DNA from: Beijerinckiaceae bacterium
GTDB lineage: Bacteria; Pseudomonadota; Alphaproteobacteria; Rhizobiales; Beijerinckiaceae
NCBI GenBank assembly: GCA_947370975.1
Contig: CANBNG010000007.1
Coordinates: forward strand, 62,001-126,000
Reading direction: 5' to 3'
DNA: 64,000 bases
Shown here in pieces: positions 7,496-14,606 of this stretch (position 1 is the stretch's first letter; every line of letters starts with the position of its first letter). The position numbers were made by a program, and so were the translations under genes. Below the pieces are notes generated by a model. It saw nothing but the letters and a program-made list of their open reading frames with translations. It searched no databases and had not been told where the DNA came from.

Positions 7496-8433
7496 GCCCA
7501 CAAACAGACGCGCGGAGAATCGTTTCGCTGCTGCCATCGGCAACGGAAATGGTCTTCGCGCTCGGCCTCGGCGGGCAGCTCGTCGGCGTGACCCATGAAT
7601 GCGATTATCCGGCCGGGGCGCGTGGCCTGCCGGTGCTCGTCAAACCCGCGCTCCCGCTTGAGCAGATGAGCCAGGCCGAGATCGATGTCGCGGTCGCCGC
7701 GCGGCTGCGCGAGGGCAGGAGCCTTTATGAGATCGATGAGGATCTGCTGCGCGCGCTCGCGCCCGATCTCATCCTCGCGCAGGATCTCTGTCAGGTCTGC
7801 GCGCCGTCTGGCAACGAGCTCTCGCGCGCGCTGACTCATCTGCCCCACCAACCCGAGGTCCTCTGGATGACGCCACGCACGCTCTCTGGCGTGCGTGAAA
7901 ACATCCGTGCCCTTGGGCAGGCGACCGCGCGCGAGGCGGCTGCCGCTTGTCTGCTGGCCGATTGGGATCGCCGTCTGGCGGCGGTCGCCGCGCGCGGGGC
8001 TGGCCTTGCCCGCCGCCCCCGCGTCTTCTGCATGGAATGGCTCGACCCGATTTATTGCGCAGGCCATTGGGCGCCCGAAATGGTCCGCCTTGCGGGTGGC
8101 CATGACGGGCTTGGCCGCGAGGGCGGGGATTCTGTGCGCGTCGCCTTCCAGGAGGTCATCGATTTCGCGCCGGAGGTCTTGATCCTCATGCCCTGCGGCT
8201 TTGCTCTGCCGCAGGCGCTCGAACAGGCGCGGCTGGTAACCCAATATCCGGGCTGGCGCGACCTGCCGGCCGTTGTTGCCGGCGAGGTCTATGTCGTGGA
8301 CGCCAACGCCTATTTCGCCCGCCCGGGTCCGCGCCTTGTCGAGGGCGCGGAACTTCTGGGGCATATTCTGGCCGGTGGCAGCTGGTCAGGCCCGGCGGAC
8401 GCGCTGGCGCGGGTCGATCTCAGCGCCGGCTGA
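7492..8433 (+). CDS. Cobalamin-binding protein, BtuF-like periplasmic-binding fold without signal peptide
   Basis: A 313-residue protein with the class III (PF01497) binding-protein fold. The N-terminal RRIVSLLPSATEMVFALGLG motif is the hallmark of BtuF-like corrinoid and siderophore binders, and FCMEWLDPIYCAGHWAPEM lies in the second lobe. Unlike E. coli BtuF it has no signal peptide and no lipobox, so it may act in the cytoplasm. It starts with GTG inside the stop of the preceding gene, implying translational coupling. No BtuC or BtuD gene is in view. Its 3' end overlaps the opposite-strand gene by 14 bp. Confidence 0.85.
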   Translation: MSPQTDARRIVSLLPSATEMVFALGLGGQLVGVTHECDYPAGARGLPVLVKPALPLEQMSQAEIDVAVAARLREGRSLYEIDEDLLRALAPDLILAQDLCQVCAPSGNELSRALTHLPHQPEVLWMTPRTLSGVRENIRALGQATAREAAAACLLADWDRRLAAVAARGAGLARRPRVFCMEWLDPIYCAGHWAPEMVRLAGGHDGLGREGGDSVRVAFQEVIDFAPEVLILMPCGFALPQALEQARLVTQYPGWRDLPAVVAGEVYVVDANAYFARPGPRLVEGAELLGHILAGGSWSGPADALARVDLSAG

Positions 8434-8827
8434 TCGTGTCGAGCTTGGCGGCTGCGCCACGGATCAGCACTTCCCAATCCTTGCCGAAGCGCCCGGCCAA
8501 CCGGTCGGTGGCGGCATCGACAATCTGGTCGCCATTGCGCGGCGGGATCGCCTTTTCGCTGACCGCCATACGCGCGGCATAGATCAGCGCCGCATCATTC
8601 ATCGCATTGGTGAGGTTTTCGCTGTTGGTCAGCAGGTTCTCGACCTGGCGGATCTGCAGGCTGCTGAGCCGCACCTGCTCATTGGCGACATGCGCGAAAC
8701 TTGGAATGTTGACGCCCACCTGCACGAAGGCAAAGGCAATGGCGAGGAAGGCCAGCGCCTTGGAGATCTGCTGGATCATGGCAACAATGGCGTTATCGCC
8801 GGTCGTCTCGGTTTTCGTATCGCTCAT
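8420..8827 (-). CDS. Hypothetical single-span membrane protein
   Basis: A 135-residue protein, not recognised. Residues about 23-43 (KALAFLAIAFAFVQVGV) could be a membrane span. The remainder is polar and helical with EQVRLSSLQIRQVENLL, which suggests a short coiled coil, and ends in a basic LDTISRR. It lies 21 bp after the large LprI-like gene on the same strand and may be co-transcribed with it. No functional motif was seen. Confidence 0.6.
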   Translation of the reverse strand: MSDTKTETTGDNAIVAMIQQISKALAFLAIAFAFVQVGVNIPSFAHVANEQVRLSSLQIRQVENLLTNSENLTNAMNDAALIYAARMAVSEKAIPPRNGDQIVDAATDRLAGRFGKDWEVLIRGAAAKLDTISRR

Positions 8828-8848
8828 ATCGTTCTGGCTCCTTGGTCT

Positions 8849-10756
8849 TCAGTTCTTCAGAAAGTCGCGGCACAGGCCGGTGATTTTTTCGCTCGCCGTT
8901 GCCAGATCCCCCGGCGCGGCGCTGCCATAGGCCTTGATCTGGTCAAAGCAGGCCTCATAGGCATCGCCGAAAGCGCGGCGCTCGGCGGATGAGACGGAGA
9001 CCGCCTTGGCGAGCCGCTGCTCTTCAAAGGTCTCGCCCGTTTCCTTGGTCAATCGTGCGGCCAGCCGCGCCCGGAAATCGGCGTGGGCGGCGGGCACAAT
9101 CCAGCATGTCTTGCTGCTTTGTTCGGCGAGCGCGTCGAGCGGCCCGGCGGGGGCGGGCAGCGCGCAGAGTTTCGTCTGCTGGCCAAGCAGGGTGACGGGC
9201 GGGGTATCGGCGTCGCAGCCAAGCGAGAGCATGAAGGCCATTGGCACGCCCGCAATGACGATCGTCTTGCCATCGCGCAGGCGGGAGGGCGCGCCGAGAT
9301 AGGCGTCCTGTTTGGCCGCAATCGCCGCGCAGGATTTGGCCCGCGTCGTCTCTCCGTCCTTGGTGGCTTCCTTGACGAGGTTGGTCCAGCCCAGGAACAG
9401 GCGGCCGGTGGCGTTCTGCGCCCGCGCGAGACCGAGACCAAGCAACGCAATCCCCTGTTCGCGGCGGCCTTCCGTCAATTCGGCAAGGCCGAGTTCGACC
9501 CGGCACGAGCGCTGCACAAGGTCGCTGTTGACCGAGCGCAACAGGCGGTAGGCGGCAATCCGGACATCCTGTCCGCGAATGGCCCCGCCGCAGGGGCCCT
9601 CTGCGAGCTTGGCTTCTTCCGCGCTCAATTCGACCTTGTGGGGCGGGAGGAAGGGAAAGTCGCCGGTTTTGGCGGCGCGCCATGCGGCGACTTCCTCACG
9701 CAGGAAGGCGTTGAATTCGGCAGTGTCGGCCTCGCGTGTGCGGGCTTCTTCCTGCCGGCGCAGCGCAGCCTCGCGCGCGGCTTCCGCCTCGGCCTTGGCT
9801 TGCTCGGCGCGCAGGCGTGCGGCTTCGCGGGCGGCCTCGGCGTCGAGGCGCGCCTGTTCGGCACGCTGGCGTGCAGCCTCCTCGCGGCGAGCCTGTTCGT
9901 CCACCTCGCGCTGGCGTCGCGCAGCGGCCTCATCGGCAAAAGTGACGACGGTCACGCCCTTCGTGCGCAGGAATGTTCCGACAATGGCGATGCCTTGTTC
10001 GGTCGCATCGCGAATGCAGGGCACTGATGCATTGCAGGCCTCGCGCGCCTTGTTGCGGGCGGCAAGCTGCTTGGCGATCTCGCCTTTGGGGTCGAGCGGC
10101 TTCGCGCGCGCCCAGAGATCGGCATATTGATTGTCATAGAGCGTCAGCTCGTAGGAATTGCAGATTGCAGTCTCGACGCCGGCGCGGGCTTTCTCGCAGG
10201 AAAAAGTCGGCGAAACGACGCGGGTCTGGGGCCCTCCGGCAGCCAGCTGCTCGCGCCATCTGTTGGCGGCGTCCATGCGTTCGGCATTGCCGACCTCGAC
10301 GCGACGTCCCGCGAAGGTCTCTGTGATCGCCTCCGGAAGTTCGATGGACGACAGGCTGCCGCGTCCATCGTTGCGCGCATAGGTCTCGCGGCAGCGCGTT
10401 GAATAGGTGCGACCATTCGTGGTGGCCTTGGTGCACTCAATGTCGGGACGCAGCTCTCGGGCTATGAGCCCACGGCATGTGGCAAGCAGATTTTCCAGCC
10501 GCTGGTCGGAGGGGCGCACGCCCTGCTGGGCGAGGCGGTTGGAATCCGTCCCGTTGGGGCGCAAGCCGCTGTTGAGGCAAAAGCGATAGATGTCGGGCAA
10601 TTCCGCCCATTCCTTACGGGCATTTTCTGCCGCCGCCGCCTGAAGCACGCCGCCGATAATATTGCCTAGCGGCAGGTTCTGGGCGCGAGCGCCGCCGACC
10701 ATGTGCAGGCCTGCCAGAAGCGCAAGAAGGAAGGTTTTCTGAAAACGGGTCATCAT
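8849..10756 (-). CDS. Large secreted protein with LprI-like segment and coiled coil
   Basis: A 635-residue protein with a signal peptide (KTFLLALLAGLHMVGGARAQ). Residues about 180-260 resemble the lysozyme-inhibitor LprI/DUF1311 unit: CEKARAGVETAICNSYELTLYDNQ with paired cysteines and a later CNASVPCIRDAT. A highly charged Ala/Glu/Arg coiled coil follows, built of repeats like RAEQARLDAEAAREAA. The C-terminal 280 residues carry several cysteines and match no family I know. Adjacent ATGs at 10756 and 10753 were preferred over the TTG at 10765, since they give a clean signal peptide. A periplasmic location is likely; inhibition of lysozyme is only a family-based possibility. The downstream membrane protein may be a partner. 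Confidence 0.6.
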   Translation of the reverse strand: MMTRFQKTFLLALLAGLHMVGGARAQNLPLGNIIGGVLQAAAAENARKEWAELPDIYRFCLNSGLRPNGTDSNRLAQQGVRPSDQRLENLLATCRGLIARELRPDIECTKATTNGRTYSTRCRETYARNDGRGSLSSIELPEAITETFAGRRVEVGNAERMDAANRWREQLAAGGPQTRVVSPTFSCEKARAGVETAICNSYELTLYDNQYADLWARAKPLDPKGEIAKQLAARNKAREACNASVPCIRDATEQGIAIVGTFLRTKGVTVVTFADEAAARRQREVDEQARREEAARQRAEQARLDAEAAREAARLRAEQAKAEAEAAREAALRRQEEARTREADTAEFNAFLREEVAAWRAAKTGDFPFLPPHKVELSAEEAKLAEGPCGGAIRGQDVRIAAYRLLRSVNSDLVQRSCRVELGLAELTEGRREQGIALLGLGLARAQNATGRLFLGWTNLVKEATKDGETTRAKSCAAIAAKQDAYLGAPSRLRDGKTIVIAGVPMAFMLSLGCDADTPPVTLLGQQTKLCALPAPAGPLDALAEQSSKTCWIVPAAHADFRARLAARLTKETGETFEEQRLAKAVSVSSAERRAFGDAYEACFDQIKAYGSAAPGDLATASEKITGLCRDFLKN

Positions 10757-10895
10757 CACGCCCAAGCTGGAGCTGTATCGGATGAATCGCGTTTTTACTT
10801 TTTCGTCCAGTTATTTAGACGCCCATTACGGGCGATCTGCCCCTGATCGTGGCGGGTGTCCAAATGTCTCGAGAAAGGCAGTGTCTTGCCCCTGT

Positions 10896-10923
10896 CATAT
10901 ATTTCAGTAATTCTGGATATATG
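10896..10923 (+). promoter_or_regulatory. Candidate ArsR operator overlapping the arsR start codon
   Basis: An imperfect dyad, CATATATTTCAG (10896-10907) and CTGGATATATG (10913-10923), sits at the head of the ars operon and includes the arsR ATG. Its A/T-rich arms are typical of ArsR/SmtB sites. Placement over the start region would fit autorepression relieved by arsenite. Confidence 0.45.
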
Positions 10924-11259
10924 GACTCCAAACAAACGATAGCGGCGCTGGCCGCACTGGCGCAGGGTACGAGGCTTGAGGCGTTCCGCCTCCTCGTGCG
11001 CCACGAGCCTACCGGACTGCCGGCGGGCGACATCGCCCGGCTGCTTGATGTGCCGCAAAACACAATGTCGGCGCATCTTGCGGTGTTGGCCCGCGCGGGG
11101 CTTGTGCATGGCGCCCGTGCCAGCCGCTCCATCATTTACCGCGCTAACCTCGGGCGCGTGCGCGGGCTCGTGTCGTTTCTGCTGGAGGATTGCTGCGGCC
11201 AACCGGATGTCTGTGCGCCCGCTGTTGCAACCCTGTGTGGGCCCGAGGTGAAGCGATGA
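10921..11259 (+). CDS. arsR: ArsR-family arsenite-responsive repressor
   Basis: A 112-residue winged-helix regulator. The helix-turn-helix is about residues 34-63 (AGDIARLLDVPQNTMSAHLAVLARAGLV), and the beta-wing ARASRSIIYRA follows. Four cysteines lie in the C-terminal part (C91, C92, C98, C106, in EDCCGQPDVC). This suggests an arsenite site at the C-terminus rather than the classical ELCVCDL site, which is absent. The ATG at 10921 gives the normal family length; an upstream extension to 10849 adds no homology. There is no clear Shine-Dalgarno before 10921. It overlaps the aquaporin gene by four bases (ATGA). Confidence 0.85.
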   Translation: MDSKQTIAALAALAQGTRLEAFRLLVRHEPTGLPAGDIARLLDVPQNTMSAHLAVLARAGLVHGARASRSIIYRANLGRVRGLVSFLLEDCCGQPDVCAPAVATLCGPEVKR

Positions 11260-11951
11260 AACAAAATCTTTCCCGCCGTCTGGTCGCCGAGGCGCTGGGT
11301 AGCGCCATGCTTGTCGCCACTGTGGTGGGCTCGGGCATCATGGCGGAGAGTTTGACGAAGGATGTCGGGCTCGCGCTTCTCGCAAATACGCTGGCGACAG
11401 GCAGCATGCTTGTCGTTCTCATCACTTGCCTTGGTCCCTTGTCGGGCGCGCATTTCAATCCGGTGGTTTCGCTCGTCTTTCGGCTGCGCGGTGACTTGAA
11501 CCTTAGCCATTGCGCGCTTTATGTGCTGGCGCAGATCGCGGGCGGTCTGGCCGGCGCCTTGGTGGCCCATGCCATGTTTGGCCTGCCACTTGTCGATTTC
11601 TCGTTGAAAGTGCGCGCCGGGCCGGCGCAGCTGTTTTCGGAATGGGTCGCGACCTTCGGCCTTGTGACGACCATTCTCGCCGGGCTCTCAGCCGATCGTC
11701 GTGCTCTGCCATGGCTCGTCGGGCTTTATATTACGGCGGCCTATTGGTTCACGGCCTCGACGTCTTTTGCAAATCCAGCCGTCACCCTGGCGCGCGCGCT
11801 CAGCAATACGTTTTCCGGCATTCGCCCCGCCGATGCGCCTCTCTTCATTCTCGCCCAGATCGCCGGTGGCCTGTGCGCCTTCATCCTGATGAATTGGCTG
11901 CTGTCGCGCGACGTCATATCCTCCGCACGTTCCCAAGAGGCATCTTCATGA
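11256..11951 (+). CDS. aqpS: MIP-family aquaglyceroporin of an ars operon (AqpS-like)
   Basis: A 231-residue channel with six membrane helices and two half-helix loops. The first pore motif is FNPV (NPV at 68-70, a departure from NPA) and the second is ANPAVTLAR (NPA at 173-175), with R180 in the selectivity-filter position. In Sinorhizobium meliloti, AqpS encoded between arsR and arsC lets arsenite leave the cell down its gradient after arsenate reduction. The identical gene order here supports that role. Start and stop overlap both neighbours by four bases, so the three genes form one operon. No ArsB or Acr3 pump is present. Confidence 0.85.
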   Translation: MKQNLSRRLVAEALGSAMLVATVVGSGIMAESLTKDVGLALLANTLATGSMLVVLITCLGPLSGAHFNPVVSLVFRLRGDLNLSHCALYVLAQIAGGLAGALVAHAMFGLPLVDFSLKVRAGPAQLFSEWVATFGLVTTILAGLSADRRALPWLVGLYITAAYWFTASTSFANPAVTLARALSNTFSGIRPADAPLFILAQIAGGLCAFILMNWLLSRDVISSARSQEASS

Positions 11952-12370
11952 GCATTGCAATTTATCACAATCCCGCCTGCGAAACCTCGCGCAACACGCT
12001 GGCAATGCTGCGTCAAAGCGGCGAGCAGGTGCATGTCATCGACTATCTGACAGCCGGCTGGACAAGGCCGCAATTGCTGGGCCTTTTTGCAGCTGCAGGC
12101 CTGACGCCGCGCGAGGCCCTGCGCGTAAAAAATGCGCCGGCGCAGGAACTGGGTCTGCTCGATGACACTGTGTCCGATGACGCGCTCATCTATGCGATGG
12201 TGGCCCATCCCATCCTGGTCAATCGCCCCATCGTCTGCACGCCCAAAGGCGTGCGGCTCTGCCGGCCATCCGAGCTTTTGCTCGATCTTCTGCCCAATCC
12301 CGATATCGGTCCCTTTACCAAAGAGGATGGCGGCGTGGTAATCGATGCCGCTGGCGGGCGCGTCGGATAA
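11948..12370 (+). CDS. arsC: Arsenate reductase, glutaredoxin-dependent
   Basis: A 140-residue ArsC of the thioredoxin-fold, glutaredoxin-linked class that reduces arsenate to arsenite. The catalytic cysteine is C11 in HNPACETSRNTL. The region IVCTPKGVRLCRP near residue 100 corresponds to the conserved arginine-bearing stretch of this class. The ATG overlaps the aquaporin stop (ATGA), so it is translated as part of arsR-aqpS-arsC. Its product, arsenite, would leave through the aquaporin encoded upstream. Confidence 0.92.
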   Translation: MSIAIYHNPACETSRNTLAMLRQSGEQVHVIDYLTAGWTRPQLLGLFAAAGLTPREALRVKNAPAQELGLLDDTVSDDALIYAMVAHPILVNRPIVCTPKGVRLCRPSELLLDLLPNPDIGPFTKEDGGVVIDAAGGRVG

Positions 12371-12425
12371 AAGGGTGAAGGCAAATTGCGGCGGGCCTGA
12401 AAGTGACAATCCGCGGCAATGGCGT

Positions 12426-13004
12426 TCAATGATGCGGATGGCCGCCGCGCGCGATCATCAGATGATGGGCCTGATGATGCATGCCACGTGTCAGAACGCC
12501 GATGAAGCCAAGCGCTTTCAGCTTGTCGATATCGGCTTTTGGCACGCGCACATTCAGACTGGCGCCCCCGTCGATTTCTTCGCTCGCAAAGCGCCAGCCG
12601 CTGACATTGTTCATCGTTGCAACATGTCCTGCCACCATCCTGCGGATGGAGGCTTGAATTGGCGCGGCTCCGGTCACCGCAAAGCGCATGCCGTCTTCAA
12701 GGGGCGTGCGCGTCACCTGCGCTGCCAGCGTCACATTGTTCATGTCGATCAGGTGCTGGCGAAGCGCCTCGATATCGACCCGCGACCAATCCGTATGCGG
12801 ATCGGCTTCGAGCAGGGCGACGATTTCCTGAATGGCCGCAAAAGCCGCCTGGCCCGGCTGGACGGGCAAGGCCGCCGAGGGATTATGCGGCAGGCGTGAC
12901 GGGTCGGGCATGATCGAGCCGTGGCCGGCGTGCTGGTGATCCTGCGTTTGCGCGCAGACAGCGGCGGGCAGCAGAATGGCGAGCAGGGCGATTGTGCGCA
13001 GCAT
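12426..13004 (-). CDS. Secreted His-rich hypothetical protein
   Basis: A 192-residue precursor with a signal peptide (MLRTIALLAILLPAAVCAQ). The mature protein starts with DHQHAGHGS and ends HHQAHHLMIARGGHPHH; the middle is a helical domain with no motif I recognise. Histidine clusters at both ends suggest metal binding, but this is inference. The start at 13004 is supported by GGGAGA upstream and the signal peptide; the frame runs to 13145 without other evidence. It is convergent with arsC, so a link to metal stress is only positional. Confidence 0.55.
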   Translation of the reverse strand: MLRTIALLAILLPAAVCAQTQDHQHAGHGSIMPDPSRLPHNPSAALPVQPGQAAFAAIQEIVALLEADPHTDWSRVDIEALRQHLIDMNNVTLAAQVTRTPLEDGMRFAVTGAAPIQASIRRMVAGHVATMNNVSGWRFASEEIDGGASLNVRVPKADIDKLKALGFIGVLTRGMHHQAHHLMIARGGHPHH

Positions 13005-13218
13005 GATGTGTCTCCCATCCGTCCATGAAACCGCGTCTCCCGGCGCTCCCCATACGCGCATCTTCAGAAATGCATGTCCAGCGATCGCAGGGTCGGCGCA
13101 GGATCGCTCTGGATCGCGCAGCAGAAGCTTGTATAGCTTGAGCAAGGGTTGCCATGGGCAGGGGCGATGTGCGCCGCTGTCGCCTTTTTAAAACGAGCAA
13201 CCGTCGGAGGAGTCTATC

Positions 13219-14307
13219 GTGCTGCGATCCAGGATTCTAGTTTTCTGCGCCGTGCTCTTTTGCGCCTTCGGGGCGAATGCCTTTGCGCAGGAGGCCGCCC
13301 AACGCGAGTTGAAGGTCGCCACGCGGGTTCTCTCGCCCATGGTGATCGAGCGCGGGGGCGAGCTCACCGGTTTCAGCATCGACATCTGGAACGAGGTTGC
13401 GGCCCGCCTCAAGGTGAAAACGATTTTCTCGATTGCGCCCGATGTGCGTGCCCAGCTCGAAGCGGTGCGCGCAGGCGAGGCCGATCTCGCCGTGGCGGCG
13501 ATTTCCATCACCTCGGCGCGCGAGGCGGAATTTGATTTCTCGCAACCGATGATGAATGCCGGCCTGCAGATCATGGTGCGCGGCGAGGGCAAGGACGGGG
13601 ATTCCAGCCCGCTGAAAGATATGCTCGGCCTGCTGTTCTCCTCGACCTCGCTGGTCTGGGTCGAGATTGCGCTGCTGCTCATTCTCGTGCCGGCTCATAT
13701 CATCTGGTTTCTCGAGCGCGGTCATCCGCATGGCATCATTCCGACGCGCAATTATATTCCGGGGATTTTCTTTGCGCTCTACTGGGCTGCGGGCACTTTG
13801 GCGACACAGGCCGAGGCTGCGCCACGGCAATGGCTCGCGCGCGTCATGGCGCTGATCTGGATGTTTGCCAGTCTCGTTTTCGTCGCCCTCTATACCGCCC
13901 AGCTCACAGCAACCCTGACGGTCCAGCAGATTACCGGTGGCATCAATGGTCCCGATGACCTCGCCGGCAGGCGGATCGCTGCCACGCGCGGCAGCACGGC
14001 TGCGACGATTGCCGAGCGCTACCGCGCCGATGTGCACGAGGTTGGCCAGATCGACGAGGCCTTTGCCGCGCTCCACGCCAGAAAGGTCGATGCCATCGTC
14101 TTCGACAGCCCGGTGCTGCTCTATTACGCGATGAACGAGGGCAAGGGCCGCGTCACAACCATCGGCGCGCCCTTCCGCAAGGAAGATTACGGCATCGCCT
14201 TCCGCCGCAGCAATCCGCTCGTCCCCCAGGTCAACGTCGCCCTGCTGCAAATGCGCGAAGACGGCACGTATCAGAAGATCTACGAAAAATGGTTCGGGAC
14301 GAAATGA
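13219..14307 (+). CDS. Bacterial ionotropic-glutamate-receptor-like ligand-gated channel
   Basis: A 362-residue protein in which an amino-acid-binding fold is split by a pore module, as in cyanobacterial GluR0. A signal peptide occupies 1-24. S1 is about 30-125, with ITSAREAEFDFSQP holding the ligand arginine (R102). M1 is about 143-165, the P-loop about 180-200, and the outer helix is about 206-232 with LYTAQLTATLTV, close to the SYTANLAAFLT signature of animal receptors. S2 is about 240-362. The TVGYG potassium filter is absent; the P-loop reads YWAAGTLATQAEAAP. The start ATG follows CGGAGGAG. No ABC permease genes are adjacent, which fits a stand-alone channel. Confidence 0.8.
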   Translation: MLRSRILVFCAVLFCAFGANAFAQEAAQRELKVATRVLSPMVIERGGELTGFSIDIWNEVAARLKVKTIFSIAPDVRAQLEAVRAGEADLAVAAISITSAREAEFDFSQPMMNAGLQIMVRGEGKDGDSSPLKDMLGLLFSSTSLVWVEIALLLILVPAHIIWFLERGHPHGIIPTRNYIPGIFFALYWAAGTLATQAEAAPRQWLARVMALIWMFASLVFVALYTAQLTATLTVQQITGGINGPDDLAGRRIAATRGSTAATIAERYRADVHEVGQIDEAFAALHARKVDAIVFDSPVLLYYAMNEGKGRVTTIGAPFRKEDYGIAFRRSNPLVPQVNVALLQMREDGTYQKIYEKWFGTK

Positions 14308-14328
14308 GGGCGGCGGCAACGCAAAACA

Positions 14329-14358
14329 GGGCTCGGTTGAAAAACCGGGCTCTTTTTT
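14329..14358 (+). terminator. Intrinsic terminator after the iGluR-like gene
   Basis: Ten-base arms gggctcggtt (14329-14338) and aaccgggctc (14343-14352) pair with two G-U pairs, followed by six T. It lies 22 bp after the stop codon. Confidence 0.75.
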
Positions 14359-14403
14359 GCAGTTATGGCCGACAACAGGTTTGAAGGTTGGTGGGGTTTT
14401 GAA

Positions 14404-14479
14404 TGGTGCCGCTTGAGAGATTCGAACTCCCGACCCCCTCATTACGAATGAGGTGCTCTACCAGCTGAGCTAAAGCGGC
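14404..14479 (-). tRNA. tRNA-Thr (anticodon CGU)
   Basis: A 76-nt cloverleaf on the minus strand including encoded CCA. The acceptor stem is GCCGCTT/AAGCGGC, the D arm has AGCTCAGCTGGTAGAGC, the anticodon stem CCTCA/TGAGG carries loop TTCGTAA (anticodon CGT), and the T arm has GGTTCGAATC-type GTTCGAATC. It reads ACG codons. It sits between the iGluR-like gene and hemY. Confidence 0.97.
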
Positions 14480-14606
14480 ATTCCGTTCAGGCGTGTCGCT
14501 TGCGGCGACTGGCTTGAAACCGTCCTTGGCGAAGCAGCACAAGGCCACGACCTCATAGCGAGTGGTTTGGCGCTTGGCAAGACGGTTTGGCAAGATCCTG
14601 CGGCCT

